64,000 nucleotides of DNA, taken from the NCBI GenBank assembly GCA_940671915.1, contig CALNVZ010003426.1:21706532-21770531 (forward strand), written 5' to 3'. Both the position numbers and the translations under genes were made by a program. Under the pieces are notes generated by a model. It saw nothing but the letters and a program-made list of their open reading frames with translations, was not told the origin of the DNA and did not search any database. Every line of letters begins with the position of its first letter. Positions within the stretch are counted from its first letter, which is position 1. The stretch comes from Paracentrotus lividus (lineage: Eukaryota > Echinodermata > Echinoidea > Camarodonta > Echinidae). Below, piece by piece: positions 11,086 through 22,811 of this stretch.

Positions 11086-11144
11086 AAATGAAAAATGAAA
11101 ATGCTCCAAATTTTATTGTCCGAAACGGATATTTATTTTGCCCC

Positions 11145-11345
11145 TTTTCTCGTGGGCCCGGCAGCCGCTGAGCAGCGCCAGAAGGACGTTGCTCTATCCC
11201 CCTCTTGTTGAACGCCAAACAGGGAAGCAGCAACTACCATTTTTTAACGTCTTTTGGTATGACGCGGCCGGGGCTCGAAACCATGACCTCCCGATTATGA
11301 GGCGGACGCTCTATCCACTGAGCCAACACATCGGTTATGCCAGAG
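11145..11345 (-). mobile_element. tRNA-Met-derived SINE
   Basis: On the minus strand, 11328-11261 reads like a tRNA: box A-like GTTGGCTCAGTGGATAGAGC, an anticodon loop CTCATAA with anticodon CAT, and box B-like GGTTTCGAGCCCC. A tRNA-unrelated body follows (GTTGCTGCTTCCCTG, TTTGGCGTTCAACAAGAGG) and ends near GGCTGCCGGGCCCAC. A shorter copy of the family lies at 51538-51640 with the same head and tail. Confidence 0.8.
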
Positions 11346-11524
11346 GCGATGGGACGAATTTGAAAGTGGGGGTCACAATGGAAAAGGGGCATTTTTCCTG
11401 AATAGGGGGCAATTGCATGAGACCAGAGGCATGAAGAGAAATGTATTCGGATGAATAGGGAGTGCGCCCCAAAAATTGCATTTTAATTGATGCTTTTAAG
11501 AATGTGTTTTGTATTTCCTTAATG

Positions 11525-11705
11525 AAAAGAGCAAAGCGAGCGCGAAGCGCGAGCCGAAAATTTTGAGTTAATTGTGCATTATATACCCTACTAAATTTGT
11601 ATCTGCGAGCGCGAAGCGCGAGCAAAAAATTAAGAGCTCAAAATTTGAGTTATTTGTGCATTATGATTTAGTATCCGCGAGCGCGAAGCGCGAGCCGAAA
11701 TGTTG
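11525..11705. repeat. Three copies of a GC-rich palindromic motif
   Basis: GCGAGCGCGAAGCGCGAGC, itself an imperfect palindrome, occurs three times at about 70-80 bp spacing, each followed by an AAATTTTGAGTTATTTGTGC-like stretch. Diverged forms occur at about 9430, 9570 and 9845, so one repeat family covers 9.4-11.7 kb. Confidence 0.75.
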
Positions 11706-13569
11706 GGGTTTTAAAAAATATGCACTTTCTAGTATTTCCACGAGACCGACTATCTTTCCCACGAGGCCGAGGACCCACGAGGCCAAGGGTCTATGAGGCC
11801 TCTTTTCTTGGTGAAATTTTGAAACCTTAGTTTTAAATATTTTCCTTATTTTTACTTTTCGTCAGTAATGTATTTCTTTTAATTTAAAAACGGCTTTTGA
11901 GCAATATATTGCAAAATACACTATGAGAAAAATCAGCCTCGTGGACCCTCCCCACATTATATGTCTTAGTTATGGTCACCCAATTAGGTCTATTTCGCGC
12001 TTCTTATTGAAGAAAGTTGGTCAAAAATAGTACAAGCATCGGGCCTTATTCCCTTCTCTTTCCTTCTTTTTCTTCTTTTTCTTATTTTCTCTCTCTCTTT
12101 TTCCTTCTTTCCCCTTTTCTCCTTTTTTTTTTTTTTTTTTTTTTTTTTTTGGGGGGGCGGGCCCGTCGCCCCCCCCTGGATCCGCGCTTGTTGGATATGG
12201 TACGAGGGTATGGGGGTGCATGTGTGAAGAGTGTCCGTACAAAAAAAAGTCGAACATAACGACTCACGGTGAGTTTGGATTCGTCAATAAGGGACCGCCT
12301 TCGCTTCCCAATACTTTTTCTCTCCTTTTTTTTTATTTTTTATTTTTTATTTTTTTTTTTATAATATTTAATTATTATTAAGTGTAGTTTGCGGAACATC
12401 AGCAGTACCCATTTAATTATTTATGTTCGAAATGTATTTTTCGTATTCAACAACTAAAAACTTTCTCGTAATACTTATAGTAAGTGGGTAAACCTCGAAC
12501 AAGACTTTCAACCACTGATCGGGAATTATAAATGCCAAGAAGGAAACATTTTAATCTATATTCAATAGTCAATTACTCTATATATTATGACTAATTGTAA
12601 ATTTGAAATAGATTTTTTTTTTTCCACTGACTAACACTCAACTCTAATTTGGATTATCATTATAGCCTCCTCTTGATCCTCCACTTGATCTTCCATTTTC
12701 TGTATTAAGCCAAAGATGGCGCTATTTTGGAAATACGCAGAGTCTGCTTATAAAAATGCGGTATGCGTTGTACGACACAGATCTTTTTTGTGTAGGGGAG
12801 ACTGGGGTAATTATGCCCTGGGGTAATTATGGCCCCTTTGTCTTTGAAGCTTATAACTCTTTGCTGCATTACACAATGATAATTTAACTAACATGCCTAG
12901 CTAAACTCTTCCTACTATCATATTCGCCACACGTAATGTCCTAAGAGCCAAAATGATGATAAAATCAAAAAGATGATATCGATATTGAAAGATAGTCGAA
13001 TGTCTTTCATTCACATAGAGTCTAAAATGTCTCGTGACGTCATACGTGACATCACGAGACGCGTCTTGCAGGTGATCTCTTGCGATCTTCGTTTTACGAA
13101 CCGTCTTGCGTACTGTGCGCATGCGTATGGGCATGAGAAAACGATCCGAGTGTCTGCTACCACCACAGATGAGACGAGTTTTCCTCTTAAAAATGGAAAT
13201 ATGTGGGAGCAAAAAGAAAGGTAATAAATTAAGATATTGTATGGGTTAAATATATCTCTTACAAACTTATGATTATGATAATAAAATGGTAAATTGGCAT
13301 TTTTTGAAACGTAATAATAAATGTGCGTTATATTGCAGCCCCATATATAGTCTTCCGTGTAACTAAATGTAGATCTGCATAATCGAGTCCCTAATTTGTC
13401 AGAAAGATTACGTACGTTAGACCATTTTGTTATGGAAGGGTACATTTTATCAGAGTTAAGAATTGTCCTATCTAGTTAAACTCAGACTCTAGATCATCTA
13501 AAAAAAGTTTATTTCTGAGATTGATGATCTAAAAGATTCAGATCTTAGACTTTTCGACGAACATAATAT

Positions 13570-13661
13570 TAAAGTCTAGACCGAGGCTGATCTGTCCTCC
13601 GAGTCATCGGCGGATACGGCCGGGGCCACCGATGAGGACAGAGCAACCTCGCCTAAATAAA
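13570..13661 (+). other. GC-rich hairpin; possible terminal exon
   Basis: TCTGTCCTC (13589-13597) pairs with GAGGACAGA (13632-13640), and an inner CATCGGCGG pairs with CCACCGATG. In frame from 13580 to a TAA the sequence reads TEADLSSESSADTAGATDED and then RATSPK, a composition more like a protein tail than the surrounding AT-rich DNA. An AG precedes it but the pyrimidine tract is poor. It could equally be a regulatory hairpin of the transposon. Confidence 0.2.
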
Positions 13662-16264
13662 AGTCTAGATCTATTTTATTAGTTGTCCTCTGAGTGAAGT
13701 GAAAGATACTAATTTCAAACTAAGTTAGATCTCAGTTAGGTTTAGGCTACTTGAGTTTGTCATTGTCTAAACATAAATTTTGATAAATGAAACATGCTAA
13801 AAGTTCAGTTTTAAAATCTACGTTAGCTGGTCCAGCATTGTTGCATAATTTGCGTGTTTCAAAAACCTGACGATTAAACCTTAACCCCACCCAATCCTGA
13901 TTTTGTATACGTTACGGTGTCAAGTTTAATATGAGACCAAGTAAATAGGAAAATACTAAATACTATTGTCTATTCACTACAATACTCAAATGTTTTAAGT
14001 TTGATCTAGACCATACCTGACACAATGGAAATGCGTGTAGGCTTGGTTAAATTTTGAGTTTATGTGTGACAATTAAATATTGCAGTTACGGTACACAAAC
14101 ATGACAAAAGGAATTCTATTCACAAAATTTGATAATAAATGTAAGACATACAACTCCGCTTGTCGTCACATTCATCGTGTCACGGTGTAAATTCTCTTTT
14201 GTTTACAATCGTAGATTCTTATTGATTAATCAATTAATAAACAAATACTGGTACAAAGACTTTGTGTTTTGACTGTTTATATTTCAGTTTTTGGACGTGG
14301 ACTGACTGAGATCTAGATCCTGATTGGTCATCCAACTTAGCATTCAGCATCAACATCACCATTCAACTTTGAGAACTTGTGTTTCAGCTTCCTTTCCTGA
14401 ATTAGACGTATCTTGCAGTGAACATTTCAAGAACATATCAGCCTGGTGATATTGCGGGTAATAAGGGCTAACCATTGTTCAATTTCGTATTTTTAAATAC
14501 TAACCTGAAAAGACAGGGGTCATGGAGTATTGTGGAGGGTGGGGAGTGGAGGCTGAACATACTGTAAAAAACACAGTCATTCTCACATATTCAAAATGTC
14601 TATAATTTGATATAAAAGTTTAAAATGAAAATGGTAGTGTAGGTGTAGAACTCTTTCAATATATTAATCTTTTTAATTATTGTTATTTGTGGTCACTCAC
14701 ACATCAGGCATAGAAGTTTTGAAGAGTAGCTCTTAGAATTTGGCCAATTTTAAAAGTTTTTTTGAATATGATTTCTCCTTAATAGCCATTACCTACTGGT
14801 ATACCGCCAATTATGCATTCAGCTGGAAACCACTCTTCAACCTCTGGTATTAGTCTTCAACCTCTGGTATTAGTGTTGCAGATTACTTTCCTTGTACAGA
14901 CGCATCTGGCAGTAAGTATACAGTTGATTAAGAGACAACCATTGTTTGTTTTTGTTTTTTAATGGAAGTGAAAAAAAAAAAGATAAGTGGGTGTACTTCT
15001 TGTAAGATTTAGTCAATCTACAAAATACAAAAATGAATATTCAACATACATAATGTTGTGTGCTCATGTGATTTTGTATTACACAAACATGACCTTTTTT
15101 TGTTTCAGATGCTCTCTGGTTAAAATACACCCATGTACTCTCACTAATTAAAGATTCCCTTTACTACATCTTATTAATCATCATGTGAAGAAAAAAATAT
15201 CATGAAGTTACCCTGTGTACAGGGAAAGTACATAGACCTAAGGAACCTCTGCACTGGTGAAATGCAGTTATTATTGATATTACCAGGCTTCTATGTCATG
15301 CTCCCTACATTCAAAGTCATTTCATGAGAATAATATTTTGGGGTATGATAATGATAAGTATATTTTATTACATTTTTAGAGCATTCGATACAAAAAGTTT
15401 TAATATTAAGTGCTTTACAAAAGAGTATTATACTTTAAAACCGATATTAAAGTAAATCATGAGCAAAACTTTGAATAGTGAAGATTTAATTGATGACATT
15501 TTATAAGACACTGTGATAATTTAGTTTTATAACTAACAAGTCGTGCAATAATTAATTACTCTCCTTTTCATTGCTTACTTATCTGCAGGTTTCTTGACAG
15601 GGTGAGAATCACAACCTTTGCAAAGGAAGATAGATTATGTCAAGTGATTTTGGTTAAGTATGCCCTGCTCTCTTTCTGTGGTGTTTTAATGGTTTATTCT
15701 TAGAGAGATAGCCATGAGCTCATGAGTATGCATCAGCTTTGGTATTTATATTTTGAAGAACAATTAGTGAAATCCACTTGGTTATAAAGATTATTCAAAT
15801 TACACACAACTTATGATATTGTTTCTTTGGTAAGGGGGGAAATTTGTGTTTTGGGTGGATTTATATAGACCAATATAAATAGACTTCATGAATCTCCAAA
15901 CAATAAAGAACAGTTCTTGTTTTGACTGTAACATTGTATTTTTCAAGTGGATTACTATTTCCAATTTAGAGAACAGGAGAGGTTTTAGGTTTACCAAGGC
16001 TTAAAAAAATGTTCATGTACTTGTATTACATGAACATGTACGGTTATTCTCAAGGACTATGACATTGTTCCTTTTTGAGAAGAGTATTTCTAAATAATAG
16101 AGAATAATAGCTTTTGGCTTCATAATCTGTTTAACGTTAAAAACATTCAAGGTAATTTTTATTAAATATTATGCCATGGTTTAGCAGGGGTTACAGAGTG
16201 TCTTTAATTGGGTTGGGGTGGAGGGGGGGGGGGTTGAGCATAAAAACGTAATTTTGATGTCTTT

Positions 16265-16451
16265 GGGTGGTATCTCACTTCGCGGAAACAAAATTGAGAC
16301 AGATTTGTCAACATGGTTTTGCCATTAACTCAGTCTCTCAGTCTCCTCTTTCTCCTCAATTTCTAAAGTTTGGAGATGTTTCTACTACGTATTTATATTG
16401 TGGCACAAAGGATTCCGTCGCTGACATGTCTCCGCGAAGTGAGATACACCC
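16265..16451. mobile_element. MITE, 187 bp, TATCTCACTTCGCGGA TIRs
   Basis: GGGTGGTATCTCACTTCGCG at the left is matched inversely by CGCGAAGTGAGATACACCC at the right, with a one-base indel. No coding capacity. It is nested in the 6.1-kb element. Confidence 0.8.
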
Positions 16452-16656
16452 TTAACCACCAAGAATAATAGATTACTTTTATGACAATAGTAGACACCTG
16501 CTGTTTGAGGATTTTAATCCTCAACATGTTTAAAAGGTTTGAGAGCAATCACATAAGCCCAGTTCCTTTTTTAATGTATATCATGAAGAGTTTTGAATTT
16601 TCGTATAGATTTATCATGGGACGAACGGTATATTTATACCTTACAAGGTTAGTTCA

Positions 16657-16810
16657 CAGTGGCGGGATTCAGGCGGGGAGGCAGGGGGATGCCCCCCCCC
16701 AATAATTTGAAACAGCTCATTGACCCTACATGTTTAAAATCAGAAAAATTGGCACCCCCCCCCCATTGGGCCTGCGCCCCCCGTATCCTGAAATCCTGTA
16801 TCCGCCACTG
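16657..16810. mobile_element. hAT-like MITE copy
   Basis: It begins CAGTGGCGGGATTCAGGCGG and ends ATCCGCCACTG. The interior (AATAATTTGAAA, CTCATTGACCCTACATGTTT) aligns with the copy at 2439-2603 without the expanded C run. Confidence 0.8.
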
Positions 16811-17493
16811 TCCCAAATCTTCTTCATGAATATTAAATGTCACTCTTATTTATTTTAACACCTGTATGCCATTCTTCCTTGTTATCATTTTGAGATCTGA
16901 TATTATAATCATGAATATTGTTGTGGTTTGTTTACTAGCACAACTCATCTTTTGATTTGCATATTTTATTAAAATATAGTTTAATTCATTTTATTGTCAA
17001 TTTAATTTCAATTGATTTTATATTTTGTCAAATTCTGTATCCATTGAAATCTGAAATTAAAATTATACTAAATTTCTACACATGCTGTACTTATATTTCC
17101 GATTTAAAAAAGTATACATGTTTGTCTTTGTTTATGTGTATATTCATCTCATTCTTTCATTTCCTATGTGAGCTAATTTTATTATCTGTGATTGAACATT
17201 TTGATTAAAATTGTCTCGATTATATCTCAATGCCTGTACATGTTAGCAAAGGAATGACAATAACATTATGAAAGATACGAAATGATGAGAAAAGATGCAT
17301 TGTGAGGGAGAGTTGAGTGGAAGTAATATGTAAAGAGGTTTCAGATGAAAGAAAAACAACGAAGGTGAAAGAGGAAAAATTAGAAGAAGATCAATAAAGA
17401 AAAGAGATTTTCATGTTGAAGTGGTAAGTGACCCGTGTCAGTGGTATCATAAATAACATGTTAGGTCTTTATGACGTGTTCTGACCTAGCTCT

Positions 17494-17575
17494 CTTCTCC
17501 CCCCCCCCCTCTCTCTCTTCTCTCTCTCTCTCTCTCTCCTGTCTCCGTTTTCCTTCCTTCTCCCTCTCAAACTGG
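17494..17575. repeat. Pyrimidine microsatellite (C run and CT repeats)
   Basis: A C run is followed by CTCTCT-rich sequence to about 17575. Low complexity only. Confidence 0.8.
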
Positions 17576-18944
17576 ACATTTAAATATACTAATTTTTGGA
17601 GGAGGAATGCAGATTGCTCTCATAAACACCTTTTCCAATAGGTTATTAATGTATTTCACTTACTAAGATAAGCTGAGTAAAAATATAGATAAAAACAAAA
17701 AGTAATTCAGTCTGGCGACTAATACACAACACTTTGATGCGCGCTGCACTACGTTTTGAATTGAAATGTGTACAAATGTTAGGCCGCGCACGGCGCGCGC
17801 GTCACCAAAGACGGTTCGTGAAAACGAAAGATGGCAGAGCTTGCACGTGAGACGGTCCGCGTAGCGCTGCGCGGACACTACGTAAAAACGCTCCTTAGCG
17901 CGGATCTGATTTTTATCGTTTTTACGAACCGTCCTACGACTTTGCTCTATGATTACCATCTATTTTTTAATTAAATAAATATTTTTACCCCAAAAGAATT
18001 ATATCACTGGATTCCTGAGGTAGTTTACTGTAACGATATCAAATTTTAAGTTACATCACCTACTTTTCCCTCTCCAAAATAGCGACACAAAAAAGGCTTA
18101 TCTTTAAACGCGTTTATTTCACAATTTATTTCGGTCCGCTAAAAGTCTCTCGGGACGGTTCGTAAAAACGGTGACGATATGAGAAAAATAAAGCCATTTA
18201 CCTGAAATTGTGTGCTTAGGGGAGCCTAAAATGTACGGCAATTACAATTCTGTTCGTTGGAAAGTGGCAAGTCTGCTTTTTTATGTGGGGTGTGATATCA
18301 TTAATTAAAATAATTTAAGATGAAATTTTGATTGAAACTGAAACAATAGGAAGTTAAAAACTTCCACCTGAATATCTTCAATAGTAGAGCTGTAAAGGGG
18401 TATCAAATTGAAAATGTCATTTGGGTAATTATGGCCCCCAATGCATAAACAGTGTATAAGCGCAGATAAGCGTAGATGGGGACATTAACTTGTACGATTT
18501 TGTACATAAATATATGTATTGCTTTGATTGCAAAATTTCAACATTTTGGCCAACCAATTATTGACTAAATCATTGTTGGTGGTTGATAAGTGTATTAGGA
18601 ATACCCAACAACATTTATTATACATTACCATCATTAAGTAGCATAATATCTTTGAATTCATACAGTCATTACAATAGGGGCCATAAATACCCCAACCCGT
18701 GGGGTAATTATGGCCCCCCAAAGTTGTTAACATAATGGTAATTAATAATATGCAAATGAGAAGTAGCAGATTTATAGTACTTTCTTTTGTATATTATAGG
18801 TATATAGATTTACTGTATTTTTACATAATTAGAATATCATTGGACTTTTCATTTAATGGTAGTAATAGGAAATGTGAAAAAGGGGGCCATAATTACCCCA
18901 GTCTCCCCTATATCAAAATGTATAAAGAACAAAATAATATATAG

Positions 18945-19065
18945 CCGCCATCGCCATCAGTTACCATCACCATCACCATCATCAACATTGTCGTTTTTGT
19001 CATAACCATCACCACCATCATCATCATCATCATCATCGTCGTCGTCAACTTTTATCATCACCACC
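18945..19065. repeat. ATC/GTC trinucleotide repeat between two TIR transposons
   Basis: CCATCACCATCATC-type repeats with an ATC core at about 19018-19040. It fills much of the 203-bp gap between the right end of the 6.1-kb element and the left end of the 0.84-kb element. Confidence 0.8.
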
Positions 19066-19111
19066 ACAATAAAGTTAGCATGCATGAGGGTGGGATAACA
19101 AATTTGATTTA

Positions 19112-19952
19112 GGGGAGACCGGGGATGGAAGTTACACTGGTGAGTTGTTACAGTTCTCAGTGTGCTAAGCTGGAACAAGAAAGGATGTGCTAACTGGCAT
19201 CTATAAACAGCCTACACAAAGCTGTGATGAACTGCCGGTAGTGAGGTTTCTCCGTTGTTTTATTAAAAAGTAAATCAACAAAAAACATTTTTACAGTTCC
19301 AAGTAAATTTTTGACAAAAATTGAAATTTTAATAGCTGTTACAACTGAAGGCACATGATGATAGTCTGGTATTGTAAATATAGTACATGGATGTCACTAA
19401 TATACCCCCCAGCCATGCCCTGTAATTCTGCCTAATGGCTGTGCTACAGTTGATTTTGTGTGTAAAATCACCCATGGGGTAGGTTGTTACATGTAACAAC
19501 TTTCCCCAATTACATTACATAATTATGTAAAATTACATTTTGTCTCAATTTTCAGGTGATAATATTTTTATATTTCTATTATCACTCTTGTCTATTCTAG
19601 AGCTCTACTTGATCTACTGTTAACGATGTCAAGAAACTGGAAGTTGAAACAAAAGTATGGTATAAGAGATTTACACATTGTCAACTTACCCCGTATGTTT
19701 ACACATTGTAACAATTTACCCCGTATATGGTGTAACAACTCACCCCGTATACGGGGTAGGTTGTTACAAAAAAATGTCTTCATTAATTAAGCTGTAGTTA
19801 ATTAGTGTTTATATGTTTTCAAGTTTTATATGCCTCAGGTTTTAGCAAACATAATAGGCTAACTTCAGACCCAAGATGGAGTGCGTGAGTTCTTTCATTA
19901 GAATTATCTGGCCCAAAATGTGAATTTTGTAACTTCCATCCCCGGTCTCCCC
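19112..19952. mobile_element. 0.84-kb TIR element related to the 6.1-kb one
   Basis: The ends GGGGAGACCGGGGATGGAAG plus TTACA are perfect inverted copies of about 25 bp, flanked by TA (19110-19111, 19953-19954). The core GGGGAGAC(C/T)GGGG is shared with the 12795-18908 element. The interior repeats TTGTTACA or its complement at least six times (for example 19144, 19485, 19708, 19733, 19759) and holds the palindrome CCCCGTATACGGGG. No ORF of note. It is a MITE of the same superfamily. Confidence 0.8.
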
Positions 19953-22050
19953 TACATAAATCGATGTATTTATTTAATGTTTCGCAATTACTTATGGCTA
20001 AATTTCGCAATATTACAAGATGTAAACACATACAAGTATACAATGCCAAGATATCTCCAAATTGTATGTGTATGTTGTATTATATACAACTTAATTAGAG
20101 TAACAATTTTGTAATATAGTCGATGGATGCCAAAATATTCATTAGCCAAGGAATGATAAAAAATATAAATAAAAAAAAGGGGGAGGGGGTGGAGATACAA
20201 TTAAATGTGGAAAGAAAGGGAGTGAGAGATAGAATGGAGAAATCTCTGAATACAAAATACAATGATACATTTCCAAAAAAGGTGTTAGTAGAAAAATAAT
20301 AAAAACGTAATATGTTGGATGTGTATGATAGACAACGAATGTGTAGCACAGTATATAATAGGAGTAATACAATGATAATTTATACAATAAACTTTATCCA
20401 CCGTTGCCTCCAGTTTTAATTGAATTGAATTAAATTCATGACATCATGCATCAAATAAACGAACAGAATATTTTGTCAACAAAATTGAAGGAGAGGAAAA
20501 ATATACAACATTAATACAAAGCATAATTTATATAGACATATAAATACGTTATTGGAAACCCTTTTCTTGTTATAAATATTCAAAATACACATAATCTTTT
20601 TTGTTGATAAAGTTCCTCCTTTTGGTTATCGTATGCGGTATAACACTATAATCCAGCTCATACAAACACTATATTACATTATAATCAATAGATAATTGTA
20701 AATTATATCTTATCTTAATATTTTATGCTTTAAATATAACACTATACATTAATCAAGCTCATTGAAGCAATATAACATCATATCAATAGATCATTAGGCA
20801 CATTATTCATATAATATCAATCAAGCTATAACTGTTATAGGTCTACATTATTCGTGTAATGCATTAATCAAAACTTCCTTGAATATCGTATGTTAACTGA
20901 TTCAAATAATTTGGTAGTGTAATTACGAAAGGTTAAGTCAATTGAGCATGCAACACGAACCATTTTGATAAAGGCCTACTAGTATTTGAGACTCTCCCCA
21001 TTATACACAGTAAAAATATTTTAAACTATTGCTAAACGCTGTTTAAATCGATCACTCTATCAATGTTGTATAAAATTTTAAACCACCAAAAGGCAAAGTT
21101 GAAATCGTTGCTTTTATAATTATGTTTTTTTTTTAGGGGGGTCGGGGGGGGGGGTGGTACAACTTAATTGTATTTTTATATTAATATAATAGAATTTGTA
21201 GTCTCGAACGTAAACTGCCTGACAATTCACTTTACTTTGCCCTATTTCAATAGAATTTGTTCTGCTGAGTTTTTGGCAGCCAGCTTTACAAACGCTTCAT
21301 GTTTTTTTTTTAGATTTCTGGTTTTCAAGAAATTCCCATCAATGAATCTCAATCTACTCTGATTTACCGGCCCTCTGCGTTGGAGTTTCGACAGCCAATC
21401 AATTAAAGAAAATAAAACGGGGCTTTTATAATAGACAGTCGATATTGATTCTCAACATTAAATCGCGGATAAATCATATTGCTGGTTAATGGTTCTCAAT
21501 ATATGATAATATTCTATATAATACTAACAAAATTGTCTATACTAGAGGCTTTTAAACCACCCAATATATTTTTTATTTACTCCTATATGTAGAAGCCTAT
21601 GATTATAAATGGACACAACAGTACAGAAGACATACTGAACTATTTTCTGTCTATTATTTAAATGCCAAGTTTCACGCATATGGCAACGCACATAAACAAT
21701 AACAATCCAACCACGATACACCTGCCTGCATACATGTATGGGGCGGGGCGCGGGTGGTGTATAGAATGTGTATACTGTATAGTGTATGCAATATGCATAG
21801 CTAGTTAAGTTGTGTGTAAACTACACGGTATTGCTACACAAAATCCACATCATGTACGAGAAGAAAATTGTTGGAAGAAGAAATTAGACTAAATCTAGCA
21901 ATTAATTGAAAAATATCTCATTCAAGTCATAGTCCACATTCTCACCAGAAAATCGGCGTGGAGAAATTTAATGTAAAACCCAGACTTCAAATTTGAATTG
22001 AATTTGAAGTTGAAAAAACGTCGGAGTGGATTTCGAGAAAAAAATAATGA
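19953..22050. other. Intergenic, AT-rich, upstream of the VWA gene
   Basis: No gene is seen. It contains a dispersed repeat (21028-21172), a T and G run at 21124-21156 and a half X-box GGCAAC at about 21683. Open frames are short and without similarity. Confidence 0.6.
21028..21172 (+). repeat. Dispersed repeat, copy 1
   Basis: The segment from TTGCTAAACGCTGTTTAAA through ATAAAATTTTAAACCA and AAAGTTGAAATCG to ACAACTTAATTG matches, in inverse orientation, 25690-25803 inside an intron of the VWA gene. This copy has acquired a G run. Family unknown. Confidence 0.6.
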
Positions 22051-22059
22051 TCGGATTCC

Positions 22060-22182
22060 GAGTCGGAGTCGAACTCGGAGTCGGAGGAATCATCTTGTGT
22101 GGAGCAGCTAGCTGCAGTGATATGGAAGTGGAAACGGAGACCATAGACTGACCTGAAATTGTGCTTTTTCACTAACTTATTG
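22060..22182 (+). promoter_or_regulatory. Probable non-coding first exon and promoter of the VWA gene
   Basis: A good donor (TTG|GTAAGT) ends at 22182, about 590 bp before the acceptor at 22770-22771 that precedes the start-codon exon. The intervening frame has no plausible coding start, so a 5' UTR exon ending here is likely. The transcription start cannot be seen; 22060 is a nominal boundary. Confidence 0.4.
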
Positions 22183-22811
22183 GTAAGTCTCCTCCTCGAC
22201 TTCGTTTGGTTCATAAGTGATGGGACGTTCTAACCAAAAGAAAAATAGACCTAAACTCACAATAAGTGAACTGTTCAAATAATGCCATGGCAAATAATGT
22301 TCACACATTTTAAAATGTAACGACTAATCAAGCCCATCTAACGTTGTGAGACCTAACCTTAGATCTAGTTTATCTAACTTAGTCTTAGACCAATTACCAA
22401 TAGACTTAAGATCTCAAATGAAATGTTGGATGTAACTTAGGCCTAACTGATATTTTAGCAATGACTAACTTTAAGAATCTAGTCTTGTGTGCTAACCTGG
22501 CCATCACGATCATGAGACAAAAAAAAAAAAAAAATGTTGTTTCCTTTGACGTCATTCTCTGTTCATACTCATAGCAGTGTAAAGTAAAGATTTCTATGTA
22601 CATCTAGGCTGAAGTACGACTGATGCTGCCAAGCACTGCAGGTTGATTTTTCTGTTTTTTAAACCATACACTGCAACAATTTTTATTTTGCCATCTTCAT
22701 GATCGTTTATTCTGTCTTTCTCAAGAGTCAATCTTATTCTCATTTGTCTTTTGCTTTTTAAATTTCCACAGAATTAATCACAACACAAGCTAAAGAATTG
22801 TCTGTCTCATC

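Larger units (their letters stand above)
12795..18908. mobile_element. 6.1-kb TIR transposon, GGGGAGAC ends, family unassigned
   Basis: The left end GGGGAGACTGGGGTAATTAT is inverted at the right end (18888-18908), with TA on both sides (12793-12794 and 18909-18910). The motif GGGGTAATTATGGCCCC recurs subterminally near 12820, 18425, 18680 and 18705. The interior has GC-rich hairpins at 13028-13065 and 17795-17935, four copies of GACGGTTCGT(A/G)AAAACG, and two younger MITEs (16265-16451, 16657-16810). No transposase domain is recognised; the longest frame is 144 codons without similarity. It is therefore a large non-autonomous element, one whose transposase is split into short exons, or two small elements facing each other around host DNA. 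Confidence 0.6.

Noticed and set aside
11261-11328. A genuine tRNA-Met gene on the minus strand
   Set aside because: Acceptor-stem pairing is poor and a SINE-type body follows; a second, shorter copy with the same tail exists at 51538.
14390-15660. Series of AG and GT sites with a duplicated 20-bp phrase (14843-14872), possibly exons of a gene inside the 6.1-kb element
   Set aside because: No open frame of useful length or family similarity joins them; AT-rich DNA gives such sites by chance.
21987-22214. Minus-strand frame with an acidic DDSSDSEFDSDSESD stretch
   Set aside because: It overlaps the likely 5' exon of the plus-strand VWA gene and comes from a GA/TC-rich stretch; no splice context or similarity.
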